This document shows positions 25,551 through 34,303 of a stretch of 64,000 nucleotides of DNA, piece by piece. How positions within the stretch are numbered: position 1 is the stretch's first letter; every line of letters starts with the position of its first letter. The stretch is taken from assembly GCA_016716525.1 (NCBI GenBank), contig JADJWE010000001.1, positions 186,001 to 250,000 of the forward strand. The letters run 5' to 3'. The notes below the pieces were generated by a model. It had not been told where the DNA came from, did not search any database, and saw only the letters and a program-made list of their open reading frames with translations. This stretch comes from Candidatus Flexicrinis affinis (GTDB taxonomy: Bacteria > Chloroflexota > Anaerolineae > Aggregatilineales > Phototrophicaceae). A program made the position numbers and the translations under genes.

Positions 25551-27074
25551 TCAGCTTGTGGCGATCGCGCGCATGATCGTATTCTCGTCGATCTCGTCGC
25601 CTTCCAGCTCGCGCAGCTTCTTGCGATCGCGTAGGACAGCGACCCGGTCGCTGTAGTCGACGACCTCGGCCAACTCGGACGAAATGATGAGCAGCGCCTT
25701 GCCGTCTTTGGCGAGCCGCTTAATGATCTGAATGATTTCGGCGTGCGCCCCGACATCGATACCTCGTGTCGGCTCGTCGAGGATCAGCAGGTCGGGATTT
25801 GAGACGAGCCAGCGCGCCAGAATCACCTTCTGCTGATTGCCGCCGGACAGCTCCTTCACCGGCTTATCGGCGTTGGGGGTGACGATATTGAGCGCCTTGA
25901 TCATCTCGTCGGCGAGCGCGTCCTGTTTCTGGCGCGAAAGATAGTTGAACCACCCCATCTTCGCCTGCAGGGCAAGAATGATGTTCTCGCGCACGCTCAG
26001 GTCGCCGATAATTCCTTCGACCTTCCGGTCTTCCGGGCACAAACCGAATCCGTGTTGAATCGCCGCGCGGGGCGAAGAAAGCTTGACACGCTCGCCTTTG
26101 ACGAACGCTTCGCCCTTGTCGTTTTGTTCGATCCCGAAAATCAGATGGGCAATTTCGGTGCGCCCCGAGCCCAGCAACCCGGCGAGGCCGACAATTTCGC
26201 CGCGCCGAATCTCGAGGTCAAAAGGTTCGATCATGCCCTGCCGGCCATAGCCTTGAACCTTTATGAACGTGTCGTGTTGCTGATGGTTGGTCTCGCCTTC
26301 TGCGGCCTCGTCTCCGAGTACGTCTTGAAGCTCTTTGCCGAGCATCTCGGTGATAAGCTGCACTTTCGAGAGTTCGGATACGCGATGTTCGCCGACCTTA
26401 TGGCCGTTGCGAAGCACGGTAATGCGGTCCGCGATCTCGTAGACCTGATCGAGAAAGTGGGTAATCAGGATGATGCCGATGCCGCGCGCCTTGAGTGACC
26501 GGATCACCGAGAACAACATTTCCACTTCCGGACGGTCGAGGCTCGATGTCGGCTCGTCAAGGATGAGGACCTTGGCGGACAGGCTGACGCCGCGCACGAT
26601 GGCGACAATTTGCTGGATGGCCACTGAAAACGACGACAAGTTGCGCGTCACGTCAATTTCGATACCGAAGTCCTTCAGCAGTTGCTTCGCCTGCCGGTTC
26701 GCCGCGCCCATGTTGATCATGCCGAAGCGCATGGGCTGGCGGCCAAGGAAGATGTTTTCGGCAACCGACAGGGTCGGAATTAGGTTGATCTCTTGATAGA
26801 CGGTGCTGATGCCGAGCTCTTGAGCGTGGCGCGGGCTGTGCGGGTCGATCTCAAAACCATCGAGGTGAATGGTTCCAGAGTCCTTGCGGTACACGCCGGT
26901 GATGAGCTTGATCAGCGTGGATTTGCCCGCTCCGTTCTCCCCGACAAGGACGTGGACGTCCCCACCGTAAAGTGTAAAATCGACATCCGATAGCGCGACA
27001 GTCGAGGGAAAAGTCTTTGTAAGTCCTTTGGCTTCCAATAACGGCTTTGCATTTTGATCAACAGCGCTCATCAT
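25551..27074 (-). CDS. Sugar ABC transporter ATPase with two nucleotide-binding domains (RbsA / YtfR type)
   Basis: This protein of about 507 residues has two fused ATPase domains. The first has Walker A GENGAGKST, a degenerate signature (LSSFSVAIQQIV) and LILDEPTSSLD. The second has the atypical P-loop LLGSGRTEI, the signature ELSGGNQQKVILARWL, LLILDEPTRGIDVG and the SSELAE switch. One intact and one degenerate site are normal for CUT2 ATPases. Two consecutive ATGs (27074 and 27071) follow GGCGGGGATC; the first is used, rather than the longer frame from 27125. The gene is separated from the binding-protein gene by a strong hairpin. Confidence 0.92.
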   Translation of the reverse strand: MMSAVDQNAKPLLEAKGLTKTFPSTVALSDVDFTLYGGDVHVLVGENGAGKSTLIKLITGVYRKDSGTIHLDGFEIDPHSPRHAQELGISTVYQEINLIPTLSVAENIFLGRQPMRFGMINMGAANRQAKQLLKDFGIEIDVTRNLSSFSVAIQQIVAIVRGVSLSAKVLILDEPTSSLDRPEVEMLFSVIRSLKARGIGIILITHFLDQVYEIADRITVLRNGHKVGEHRVSELSKVQLITEMLGKELQDVLGDEAAEGETNHQQHDTFIKVQGYGRQGMIEPFDLEIRRGEIVGLAGLLGSGRTEIAHLIFGIEQNDKGEAFVKGERVKLSSPRAAIQHGFGLCPEDRKVEGIIGDLSVRENIILALQAKMGWFNYLSRQKQDALADEMIKALNIVTPNADKPVKELSGGNQQKVILARWLVSNPDLLILDEPTRGIDVGAHAEIIQIIKRLAKDGKALLIISSELAEVVDYSDRVAVLRDRKKLRELEGDEIDENTIMRAIATS

Positions 27075-27144
27075 CGAGATCCCCGCCAAACTCTTCGACT
27101 GTGACGTATGGCCGTCAGCAGTCACTATTTCTACTATTTTGGAT

Positions 27145-27191
27145 CGGGAGGGGGCAAATCTGGCCCAAAGAGCCGAACTCGCCCCCTCCCG
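27145..27191 (-). terminator. Hairpin between binding-protein and ATPase genes
   Basis: An 11-bp stem pairs CGGGAGGGGGC (27145-27155) with GCCCCCTCCCG (27181-27191). It lies 13 bases past the binding-protein stop on the minus strand and has no U-tract. It is likely a partial terminator or stabiliser that lowers expression of the downstream ATPase and permeases. Confidence 0.62.
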
Positions 27192-27204
27192 GAAGGTCTA
27201 CCGC

Positions 27205-28152
27205 TTACTGATGGTCAGCGTCGTAGGCTGCACGCGAGGTGTACAGACCGCCACCGACCGGAATCCACTTGGGCAGTTCTTCGCCGGCAAGGTGCGCAAC
27301 CACGGCATCGAACGCCGGGCCGCCCATGAACGGGCTGAGCTCGACCGTCGCATTGGTTTCGCCAGCGTCCAGCGAGTCGAAGATGTCAGGAATGGCATCG
27401 ACCGACACGATCAGGATGTCCTGCGCGGGGACCAGACCGGCTTCCTTGATGGCTTCGATCGCGCCGATCGCCATGTCGTCGTTGTGCGCGAACACAGCGC
27501 AGATGTTGGCGGGGTCTTCAGAGCTCAGGATGCTCTCCATGACCGCCTTGCCTTCGGTGCGGACGAAGTTGCCGGTCTCCGAATGGATGATGTTCATATT
27601 GGCGAACAGATCGATCACCTGCATGAAGCCGGTGTGACGATCCTCAGCGGCGGCCGAACCGACGGTCCCGTACAGTTCGACAATGTTGCAGTTGCCCGAT
27701 GTCGCCTGAGCCAGCCACACGGCGGCCAAACGGCCCTCATGCACGAAGTCAGAGGAGACGCGGGTTACGAACAGCGATGGATCGGAATCGACGTTGCGGT
27801 CAACAATGATCACGGGTACGCCAGAATCGGCGGCTTCCTGCAGCACATCGTCCCAGCCGCTTTCGATCACGGGGGCCAATACGATGGCGTCGACATCACC
27901 CTGCGCCAACCACGCCCGGATCGCCGCGATCTGGTTTTCCTGGCTTTGCTGCGCATCAGAGAAGAGCAGATTGATGCCACGCGCTTCGGCTTCGGCCTTG
28001 ACGGCTTCAGTGAAGGCGGTGCGCCACGCGCTTTCCGAACCAATCTGCGAGAACCCGATGGTGAGACCTTCGCCGCTGCCCTGCGCCGTTACAAGCGGGA
28101 CACAGAGTGCGAGCAGGAGCATAACAACGATAGTCAACTTGGCAAATCGCAT
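27205..28152 (-). CDS. Sugar ABC transporter substrate-binding protein (ribose/galactofuranose type)
   Basis: This 315-residue periplasmic binding protein has a signal peptide ending near LVTAQG and the type-1 PBP fold: LTIGFSQIGSESAWRTAFTEA, AIRAWLAQGDVDAIVLAPV, VIIVDRNVDSD, IVELYGTVGSAAAEDRHTGF and AVFAHNDDMAIGAI. QIGSE with W-R, then DRNVD and AHNDDMA, are the hallmarks I associate with YtfQ-like proteins, so galactofuranose or a similar furanose is a reasonable guess. The ATG at 28152 has GGAAGGAG. A promoter and operator are visible upstream. Confidence 0.9.
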   Translation of the reverse strand: MRFAKLTIVVMLLLALCVPLVTAQGSGEGLTIGFSQIGSESAWRTAFTEAVKAEAEARGINLLFSDAQQSQENQIAAIRAWLAQGDVDAIVLAPVIESGWDDVLQEAADSGVPVIIVDRNVDSDPSLFVTRVSSDFVHEGRLAAVWLAQATSGNCNIVELYGTVGSAAAEDRHTGFMQVIDLFANMNIIHSETGNFVRTEGKAVMESILSSEDPANICAVFAHNDDMAIGAIEAIKEAGLVPAQDILIVSVDAIPDIFDSLDAGETNATVELSPFMGGPAFDAVVAHLAGEELPKWIPVGGGLYTSRAAYDADHQ

Positions 28153-28205
28153 TTCGAAATCTCCTTCCGTAGCAACGGATTTGGCACTAAACGTCACACG
28201 TGCAA

Positions 28206-28219
28206 TGTGAACGTTCGCA
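28206..28219 (-). promoter_or_regulatory. LacI-type operator upstream of the binding-protein gene
   Basis: The 14-mer TGTGAACGTTCGCA is a palindrome with the central CG and 12 of 14 symmetric bases, the usual form of LacI-family operators. It lies immediately downstream of the predicted -10 box, where bound repressor would block transcription start. Confidence 0.6.
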
Positions 28220-28220
28220 T

Positions 28221-28249
28221 ACTTTATCCCATTCTCATTTCCGAGTCAA
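28221..28249 (-). promoter_or_regulatory. Predicted promoter of the ribose/galactofuranose-type importer
   Basis: On the minus strand TTGACT (28249-28244), a 17-base spacer and TAAAGT (28226-28221) match the sigma-70 consensus at five and four of six positions. It precedes the ATG at 28152 by about 70 bases, with the LacI-type operator in between. The rest of the 334-base gap (28250-28486) shows no gene, repeat or clear terminator for the SDR gene that ends at 28487. Confidence 0.6.
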
Positions 28250-28486
28250 GAAACGCGGGGCACAATTCCGAACCAACTGTCCCTTATTGAAAGTCGATTG
28301 CAGTAAAGGGAACGCTTGCACACAGGTCTGTCTTGCAGAACTCTTTTCTCCCTGAGCGTAACGAACGGGTCAGCAGGCAAAGTAACCCCAATAGTCGGAT
28401 TTCGTGTGATCCTTCACAGGTGACAATAGCACGCTGACGACGCAGTGAATCGAAGCACGATGAGGCAAGAAGAGGAACGAGCGGAC

Positions 28487-29257
28487 CTACGTGCGAAGGT
28501 AGGCCGCGCCGAACAGGTCGATGATGCCGCCGGTCAGGTATTCGGCCCCGGGCGATGCCAGAAATACAGCGGTTCGCGCTACTTCGTCCGGCTGACACAC
28601 GCGGCCAAGCGGGCTTTGCCGTTCGATGGCGGCCCATGCCGGGGACTCTTTGTCATTGGCGGCCATGTCGGTGTCCACGACTCCCGGGGCGATCACGTAT
28701 ACGTAGACACCGTGCGGGGCGAGCGCGACCGACAGCGACTGACTCATCGCGTTGAGCGCGGCCTTGCTCGCGGCATAGCCGGGGGCTTCTGGCTTGCCAC
28801 GAAACGCCGTCCGCGACGAGATCGTGATGATGCGCCCGCTCCCTTGCGCGGTCATGTGCTGCGCCGCGCAGTAGGTCGCGTTCGCCGCGCCAAGCAAGTT
28901 GGTCGACAGGATTCGCGACCAAGCGGCCTGCCACCCGGCATAGTCAATCTGGGGCAGCGGATGCTCCTCGAAGATCCCTGCGTTGTTCACCAGCACGTCA
29001 ATGGTGCCGAACTCGGCCGCGACCTGTTCGACCATGGCATGCACGGCGTCCGCGTCGGCGATGTCCGCTTGCACGGTCCTATGACCCTCGCCCGCGAGCA
29101 GGCCGAGCGTGTGGTCGGCCGCGGCGTGGTTCGACCCGTAATGCACGGCGACCCGCGCCCCACGCTCGGCAAACGCCACCGCGCATGCGCGGCCGATCCC
29201 GCGCGATGCGCCGGTTATCAGGACGGTCTTTCCGGTCAGGCCGTGTTGATCGTTCAT
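28487..29257 (-). CDS. Short-chain dehydrogenase/reductase (SDR)
   Basis: This 256-residue classical SDR has the cofactor motif TGASRGIGRA, NNAG, the catalytic Ser in ITISSRT and YAASK with the catalytic Tyr and Lys. The residue pattern after the second strand (HYGSNH) leans to NADP over NAD. Its ATG overlaps the stop of the aldolase gene as ATGA. The frame is open to 29740, but that extension is inside the aldolase gene and is rejected. It is the last gene of the IclR-led operon and probably oxidises or reduces a sugar or sugar-acid intermediate. Confidence 0.92.
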   Translation of the reverse strand: MNDQHGLTGKTVLITGASRGIGRACAVAFAERGARVAVHYGSNHAAADHTLGLLAGEGHRTVQADIADADAVHAMVEQVAAEFGTIDVLVNNAGIFEEHPLPQIDYAGWQAAWSRILSTNLLGAANATYCAAQHMTAQGSGRIITISSRTAFRGKPEAPGYAASKAALNAMSQSLSVALAPHGVYVYVIAPGVVDTDMAANDKESPAWAAIERQSPLGRVCQPDEVARTAVFLASPGAEYLTGGIIDLFGAAYLRT

Positions 29258-30150
29258 GGTGTCAGCTCGTTCACAAGATCGATGAGTTCGTCGGCAATCT
29301 GTGCGTGGGTCGCATCGAACGGCAGTATCGGCGGCCTGACGCGATCCGTCGGGTACACGCCCTGCCGCCACAGCAGACGTTTGAAGAAGCGGATCGAGAT
29401 GTCGAGGTGCTGGTTCGAGAACGCCAACACTGGCAGCAGGCGATTGAACAGCTCCTTCGCGCTCTGCCGGTCGCCGGATGCGTAACGGCGATAGATGTCG
29501 GTGTAGATGCCGTGCATAGCGGTCGGCATCACAGCATGCACGCCGCGGTCGAAGGCCTCGATCATCTGCATGACGGCCCACCCGCCGGAGACATGCAGCT
29601 CGCCCCCGGTCGCTGCGAGGACCTCCGAGTACTTGACCCCCGCCGGAACGACTTCGATCTTGATGGCCGCGAACGCTTCGATCGTCTCGAACAGCCGCAC
29701 GATGAGTGGAACCGGCAGGCCATAGCCGTTGAAGTCCCAATCTTGCAGCATGAGAAACCCGGGCCGCATATCGGCAAGCGCGCGGACGTGGCGTTCGTAG
29801 TCAGCGTCGTCGACATACGGGAGGCTGGCCAGCACGCCGGAACAGCCCGCGTCGATAAGCGCGCGCGCCGCGCTTTCGCGAGATGTCGCGTCCGGGGCCG
29901 AAGCGCCCCCGATAACCGGCACGCGTCCGTTTACAGCGTCGATCGTTGCACGCACCATCGCAAGCCGCTCGTCAGCGGTCAGCTTGCCAACTTCGGCGGC
30001 CATCGCAGGCACCAGAAAGCCCGCCACACCGGCCTCCAGCGCGATCTCGACGTTGCGCCGGAGCGCCTCAAGGTCGACGGTATCGTCTGCGGCAAACGGC
30101 GTATTGAGCACCGTGACGATCCCGCGCATGGACGCGACCGAGCTTCGCAT
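29254..30150 (-). CDS. DHDPS/NanA-family aldolase, divergent
   Basis: This 298-residue protein has the class-I aldolase barrel of the dihydrodipicolinate synthase family: GIVTVLNTPFAADDTVDLEALRR in two parts, VPVIGGASA, and IKIEVVPAG where the Lys is the likely Schiff-base residue. The usual GTTGE loop reads PAMAAE and the usual Y-N-x-P reads DWDFNGYGLP. It therefore belongs to a divergent subgroup, not to DapA. It is translationally coupled to the SDR. The start at 30150 is used; a second ATG at 30129 is possible. A sugar-acid lyase or dehydratase role is inferred from context. Confidence 0.82.
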   Translation of the reverse strand: MRSSVASMRGIVTVLNTPFAADDTVDLEALRRNVEIALEAGVAGFLVPAMAAEVGKLTADERLAMVRATIDAVNGRVPVIGGASAPDATSRESAARALIDAGCSGVLASLPYVDDADYERHVRALADMRPGFLMLQDWDFNGYGLPVPLIVRLFETIEAFAAIKIEVVPAGVKYSEVLAATGGELHVSGGWAVMQMIEAFDRGVHAVMPTAMHGIYTDIYRRYASGDRQSAKELFNRLLPVLAFSNQHLDISIRFFKRLLWRQGVYPTDRVRPPILPFDATHAQIADELIDLVNELTP

Positions 30151-30155
30151 TGCGG

Positions 30156-30995
30156 CTATCCCTTCAGGCCGGTGCGCGAAATGCCTTCGATGAAGTAGCG
30201 CTGCAGGACGACGAACACCACGATCGGCGGCAGGGCCGCGACGACCGCGCCAGCCATCGACTGGCCGATGCTCATTTGCCCCTGCACCAGACCGGGCCGC
30301 AAGCTGAGGAACTGCGCGATGCCGACCGGCAGCGTCCGCACGCTGTCGCTGCGGGTGACGATCAATGGCCACAGGAAGCTGTTCCATGTCGATAGGAACG
30401 TAATGATGGCGACAGCAGTCAGCGCCGGGCGGGCCAGCGGAAGCACGATGGAAATCAGAATGCGGAGTGTCGATGCGCCATCGACGCGCGCCGCTTCTTC
30501 GAGCTCGGCCGGAATGCTCAGGAAGAACTGGCGCATCAGGAACACGCCGGTCACGTTCGCGCCCACGGGTAGGATCAGCGCCCAGTAGGTATCGGTCAGG
30601 CCAAGCCTCGAAAACAGGATGAACAGTGGAATGATCGTGATTTGAATCGGGACGAACAGCATCGACAACACGATCAGGAAGAGGATCCCACGTCCGCGGA
30701 AACGCAGGCGCGCAAAGGCATAACCCGCCAGCGAGTCGAGCACCAGCACGAGGATCGTCGCCGCGGTGGCGGTAAACAGGCTGTTAAACAGCCACTGTGT
30801 CATGGGATGCGCTTCGAAGATCGCGCCGAAGTGTTCGAACGTCCCGTTTTGCGGCAGCCAGCGAATCTCGGTCGTGATGATCTCGCTCTCAGGCTTCAGC
30901 GATGTGGCGACCATCCACACGACCGGACCCAGCGCCAGCACGACGATGACGACGAGAATGATGTACCACACAACACGCGACATGGTCTTGTTCAT
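30156..30995 (-). CDS. Sugar ABC transporter permease (MalG type)
   Basis: This 279-residue CUT1 permease has six membrane segments beginning YIILVVIVVLALGPVVWMVATSL and the EAA loop EEAARVDGASTLRILISIVLP. The open frame reaches 31289 inside the neighbouring permease; the ATG at 30995 (MNKTMSRVVWY) is correct for the family. It lies 2 bases after the MalF-type gene and 5 bases before the aldolase. Confidence 0.9.
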   Translation of the reverse strand: MNKTMSRVVWYIILVVIVVLALGPVVWMVATSLKPESEIITTEIRWLPQNGTFEHFGAIFEAHPMTQWLFNSLFTATAATILVLVLDSLAGYAFARLRFRGRGILFLIVLSMLFVPIQITIIPLFILFSRLGLTDTYWALILPVGANVTGVFLMRQFFLSIPAELEEAARVDGASTLRILISIVLPLARPALTAVAIITFLSTWNSFLWPLIVTRSDSVRTLPVGIAQFLSLRPGLVQGQMSIGQSMAGAVVAALPPIVVFVVLQRYFIEGISRTGLKG

Positions 30996-30997
30996 CG

Positions 30998-31930
30998 CTA
31001 TTCGACCCCCTCGATGCCGCGCCGATGCGCCCGGATTTGGAAGAACGCGACCAGTACCAGCAGTCCGAAAAGAATCAGCGCGATAGCCGACCCGTAGCCG
31101 AATTTCTGGAACTGGAACGATGTCGTATAGATGTACTGTACGAGCGTTAGCGTCGACGTGCCCGGACCGCCACCAGTCATCACATAGGTTTGGTCGAAGA
31201 CCTGAAACGAGTTGATCACTGTGAGCATGAGCACGAGGAAGGTGGTCGGCGCAAGCATCGGCAGCGTGACGAACCGGAATACGCCCCACGACCGCGCCCC
31301 GTCGATACGCGCCGCCTCATACAACTCGGCCGGGATGTCCTGAAGGCCGGCGAGGAAGAGCACCATGTTGTATCCGACCGTCCACCACACGGTCGTCAGG
31401 ATGACGCCGTACATGGCCGTGCCTTCGCTCACGAGCCACGGCACGTCCTGGATGCCGAACACGTTGAGGTAGGCGTTCATCAGGCCAAAGTCTTTGTCGA
31501 GGATCCACGTCCACAGCACGCCGACGACGGTCGACATGATGACGAACGGCATAAACACCGCGACACGGCCGATCGTCCGGCCCCGGCGCGACTGATTCAA
31601 GAACAGCGCGAGGGCCAGACTCAGGATGATCAGCGAAGGCACGGTGACGACCACGAAGAACACCGTATTGCTGAACGCGGCGCTAAACAGCGGATCGCGT
31701 GTCATCGCCGAGAAGTTGGCAAATCCGATGAACTGCGGCGGGCGGACGGCCTGCCAGTTCGTAAACGAGATTCCCAGCCCGGCCAGAGACGGTCCAAGCC
31801 GGAACAGCACGAAGAAAACGATATAAGGCAGGATGAATAGGTAAGGCGTAAAAGAGGCGCGTGTGAGCGCCCTGTTTGCCAATGCGACGGCCGGATCCCC
31901 CCGGTGCGCTGCGCTAGGCGTGATTCGCAT
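30998..31930 (-). CDS. Sugar ABC transporter permease (MalF type)
   Basis: This CUT1 permease of about 310 residues contains PYLFILPYIVFFVLFRLGPSL, ISFTNWQAVRPPQFIGFANF in two parts, and the EAA loop YEAARIDGARSWGVFRFVTLP. The open frame starts with a TTG at 31945, but the ATG at 31930 has GAGGG at good spacing and is used. A 16-bp hairpin separates it from the binding-protein gene. Confidence 0.9.
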   Translation of the reverse strand: MRITPSAAHRGDPAVALANRALTRASFTPYLFILPYIVFFVLFRLGPSLAGLGISFTNWQAVRPPQFIGFANFSAMTRDPLFSAAFSNTVFFVVVTVPSLIILSLALALFLNQSRRGRTIGRVAVFMPFVIMSTVVGVLWTWILDKDFGLMNAYLNVFGIQDVPWLVSEGTAMYGVILTTVWWTVGYNMVLFLAGLQDIPAELYEAARIDGARSWGVFRFVTLPMLAPTTFLVLMLTVINSFQVFDQTYVMTGGGPGTSTLTLVQYIYTTSFQFQKFGYGSAIALILFGLLVLVAFFQIRAHRRGIEGVE

Positions 31931-31961
31931 GGCGGCTTCCCTCAACTCTTGGCGTGAACGT

Positions 31962-32000
31962 GTGATCCGGTGCGGCGATGCCCGCGCCGCACCGGATCAC
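31962..32000 (-). terminator. Hairpin between binding-protein and permease genes
   Basis: A perfect 16-bp stem pairs GTGATCCGGTGCGGCG (31962-31977) with CGCCGCACCGGATCAC (31985-32000) around a 7-base loop. It lies 17 bases past the binding-protein stop. It is the strongest of the four hairpins that follow binding-protein genes in this window. Confidence 0.65.
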
Positions 32001-32016
32001 GTGGCGGGTTACAGCG

Positions 32017-33306
32017 TTACGGTACCGAGAGGATCGCCGTGATGAGGTTGCAGGCGTTCCCGACCTCGGTTGCGACATCGGCGTTCTCGAGGATGATGCG
32101 CTGGCCCATGACCATCATCGGGGTCGGGGCGTTGGACGCAAAGATCTCGGAGAACTTGGGGATGTTCGGCAGCAGGACTTGGTTCGGCAGCATGTCCACG
32201 AACGACTGGCGGCCCTTGAGTTCGGCGAACTCTTCAGACTCGATGATGTCGTTGCGGATCGGCAGCTGACCGGAGGCCAGCCAATCGAACGAGTTGGCAC
32301 CCAGCCACTCGATGAACGCGATCGCTTCGTCGCGCTTCTCGGGGTCGGCGTAGGTCGGGAACGTAAAGTCGTGACCGCTGCCCCACACCGCGGGCTGATC
32401 GAAGATGGTCGGGCAGGCGGCGGTAGCCCAGTTCAGGCCGTCGGCTTCTGCCGTGATCATCGCCGGGATCTGCCACGGGCCGTCGACCAGCATGGCCGTG
32501 CGGCCGGTGATGAAGTCGCGGGCGTAGTCGGTCTGGCCCTGCGGTGCCGCATAGTGCACGTACACCAGATCTTGCAGCCACTGCCATGCCTGAGCAGCCT
32601 TATCGAGGTCCATCGCGCAGGACATGCCGTCCTCGCTGAAGAGCTGGCCGCCGAGCTGGCTGTACAGCGCGTACCACTGATAGAACGCGTGGTGATTGGT
32701 GTGCATGTTGATGGCGTAGCGCACGATGTTGGCGGGGTCGAAGCCCTCGTCACCCGGGTGCAGGCCGTTGGCATCGACCGTCAGCAGACGCGCCGCTTCG
32801 AGGAACTCTTCGGCGTTGGTCGGCGCGGCTTCGATGCCCGCTTCTTCGAACATATCGACGTTGTAGTACAGACCGTGGACACCGAGGTCAAACGGGAGCG
32901 CGTACATCGTGCCCTCGTAGAACTGCAGGTCCCACGCCTTCTGCACATACGCGTCTTCCTGATACACTGCGGACGCCGCGACGATCTCCTCGACCGGCTC
33001 GATCAGGCCGAGGTTGATGAACATGGCGGTTTCCTGCGGGTGCATCGCCATGATGTCAGGCGAGGTGCCGGCGCTGGCCGCGGCGATGAACGCGTCGAAC
33101 AGCGGCGACCACTGCTGCACGGTCAGGTTGACCTGTACGCCGGGATTCTCCGCGTTGTATTGGTCGACCAACTGCTGCATGATCGCGCCGTCCGGGCCTG
33201 TCCAACCGCCCCAGAATTCCAACGTCACCACGTCGTCTTGCGCCGCGGCGACACCGAACAGGGCGAGTAGAACAATCAGAAGGAGCGATACGGTGAGTTT
33301 ACGCAT
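32017..33306 (-). CDS. Sugar ABC transporter substrate-binding protein (family 1)
   Basis: This 429-residue protein has a signal peptide (LLLIVLLALFGVAAAQDD), the VTLEFWGGWTG start of the mature chain, QQLVDQYNAENPGVQV, PDIMAMHPQETAMFINLGLI and YALPFDLGVHGLYYN. These are typical of CUT1 family-1 binding proteins. No lipobox Cys is present. The ATG has GGAGG upstream. The context with aldolases and a sialidase-like gene suggests a sialic acid, sugar acid or related hexose. The 100-base gap to the aldolase gene upstream contains a second GAGGAGGTGA sequence with no start codon after it. Confidence 0.88.
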   Translation of the reverse strand: MRKLTVSLLLIVLLALFGVAAAQDDVVTLEFWGGWTGPDGAIMQQLVDQYNAENPGVQVNLTVQQWSPLFDAFIAAASAGTSPDIMAMHPQETAMFINLGLIEPVEEIVAASAVYQEDAYVQKAWDLQFYEGTMYALPFDLGVHGLYYNVDMFEEAGIEAAPTNAEEFLEAARLLTVDANGLHPGDEGFDPANIVRYAINMHTNHHAFYQWYALYSQLGGQLFSEDGMSCAMDLDKAAQAWQWLQDLVYVHYAAPQGQTDYARDFITGRTAMLVDGPWQIPAMITAEADGLNWATAACPTIFDQPAVWGSGHDFTFPTYADPEKRDEAIAFIEWLGANSFDWLASGQLPIRNDIIESEEFAELKGRQSFVDMLPNQVLLPNIPKFSEIFASNAPTPMMVMGQRIILENADVATEVGNACNLITAILSVP

Positions 33307-33406
33307 GATGGTTCCTCCAGAACTTAGCTAATGTCATCTTGGTACCGCGCGTTTGCGTCGAGACTTTAATCGTTTCACCTCCTCGAGTATTCCGTCAAAA
33401 CAATAG

Positions 33407-34303
33407 CTAGATGGGGAGCGAGAGTATGTCGTTGAACTGCTCCCAACACGCGTCGATCCGCTCGGCCGTGGCCTTCCGGAGCGGTGCGCGTACATCTCCA
33501 ATCGGGACGCCGCGTTTGGCGCACATCGCTTTATAGAGCGACAAGTCGGCGCCGTCCGCGAGAATTGCCCGCACTTGATCCAGTCGTGCTTGCAGTGTGC
33601 GGGCCCTGTCATAGTCGCCGGCCTTGGCGGCATTCACGATACCGACCACCAATTCGGGCGCGACGTTGGCATTGCCGGAGACACAGGCGTCGACGCCGAT
33701 TGCCTGTGCAGCGAGGATCAACCCGTCGGGGCCGCTCGCGGTGTTGAACGCACCGCCGTGCAGTTCGCGGCTTCTGAAGAGCGTGGCCAAGCCGCCGCCG
33801 CTGTCCTTGAGGCCGATGATGTTCTCGAACGATTCGGCAAGCTGAACGACCAACTTGGTCGACAGCGCGTTCGGTGTCACGCCGGGGTTGTTATAGAGGT
33901 AGATCGGAAAGTCCGGCGCCGCTTTGGCCACCGCCGCGAAGTGGTCGAAGAGCGCTTCTTCGGTCAGCGTGTAGAAGTACGGCGGTACGACGGCGGCGGC
34001 GTCTGCGCCGACATCGCGCGCGTGACGGGTGACGTCGATGGTCTCGGTGGTCGTGATCATGCCGGTGTGGATAATCACGGGCACCCGCCCGGCGGTGTGC
34101 CTCACGACCCATTCGGCGCCCCGCTTGCGTTCTTCCGCTGTGAATAGTGGGCCTTCGCCGGTCGTCCCAAGCGGGAACAACCCTGAAACGCCGCGCTCGA
34201 TGACAAACTCGATGAGCCGCGCGAATCCGTCCTGATCGATCGTGTCACCTGCGATAGGGGTGAGCAGTGGGACGATGACACCCTGAACCTTGAGACGTTT
34301 CAT
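33407..34303 (-). CDS. DHDPS/N-acetylneuraminate lyase-family aldolase
   Basis: This 298-residue protein has the full family signature: LLTPIAGDTIDQDGFARLI, GLFPLGTTGEGPLFT with the substrate-binding GTTGEG loop, IYLYNNPGV with the catalytic Tyr, and IIGLKDSGG with the Schiff-base Lys. It could be an N-acetylneuraminate lyase, a 2-keto-3-deoxy sugar-acid aldolase or DHDPS; an operon with a sialidase-like gene and a sugar importer favours catabolism. The ATG at 34303 overlaps the stop of the sialidase-like gene as ATGA. Confidence 0.88.
   Translation of the reverse strand: MKRLKVQGVIVPLLTPIAGDTIDQDGFARLIEFVIERGVSGLFPLGTTGEGPLFTAEERKRGAEWVVRHTAGRVPVIIHTGMITTTETIDVTRHARDVGADAAAVVPPYFYTLTEEALFDHFAAVAKAAPDFPIYLYNNPGVTPNALSTKLVVQLAESFENIIGLKDSGGGLATLFRSRELHGGAFNTASGPDGLILAAQAIGVDACVSGNANVAPELVVGIVNAAKAGDYDRARTLQARLDQVRAILADGADLSLYKAMCAKRGVPIGDVRAPLRKATAERIDACWEQFNDILSLPI

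Noticed and set aside
27301..28290. Long plus-strand open frame opposite the binding-protein gene
   Set aside because: The minus-strand reading has a signal peptide and full PBP motifs; the plus-strand product has none.
29258..29740. N-terminal 161-residue extension of the SDR
   Set aside because: It lies wholly inside the aldolase gene in another frame and has no SDR similarity. The ATG at 29257 overlaps the aldolase stop as ATGA.
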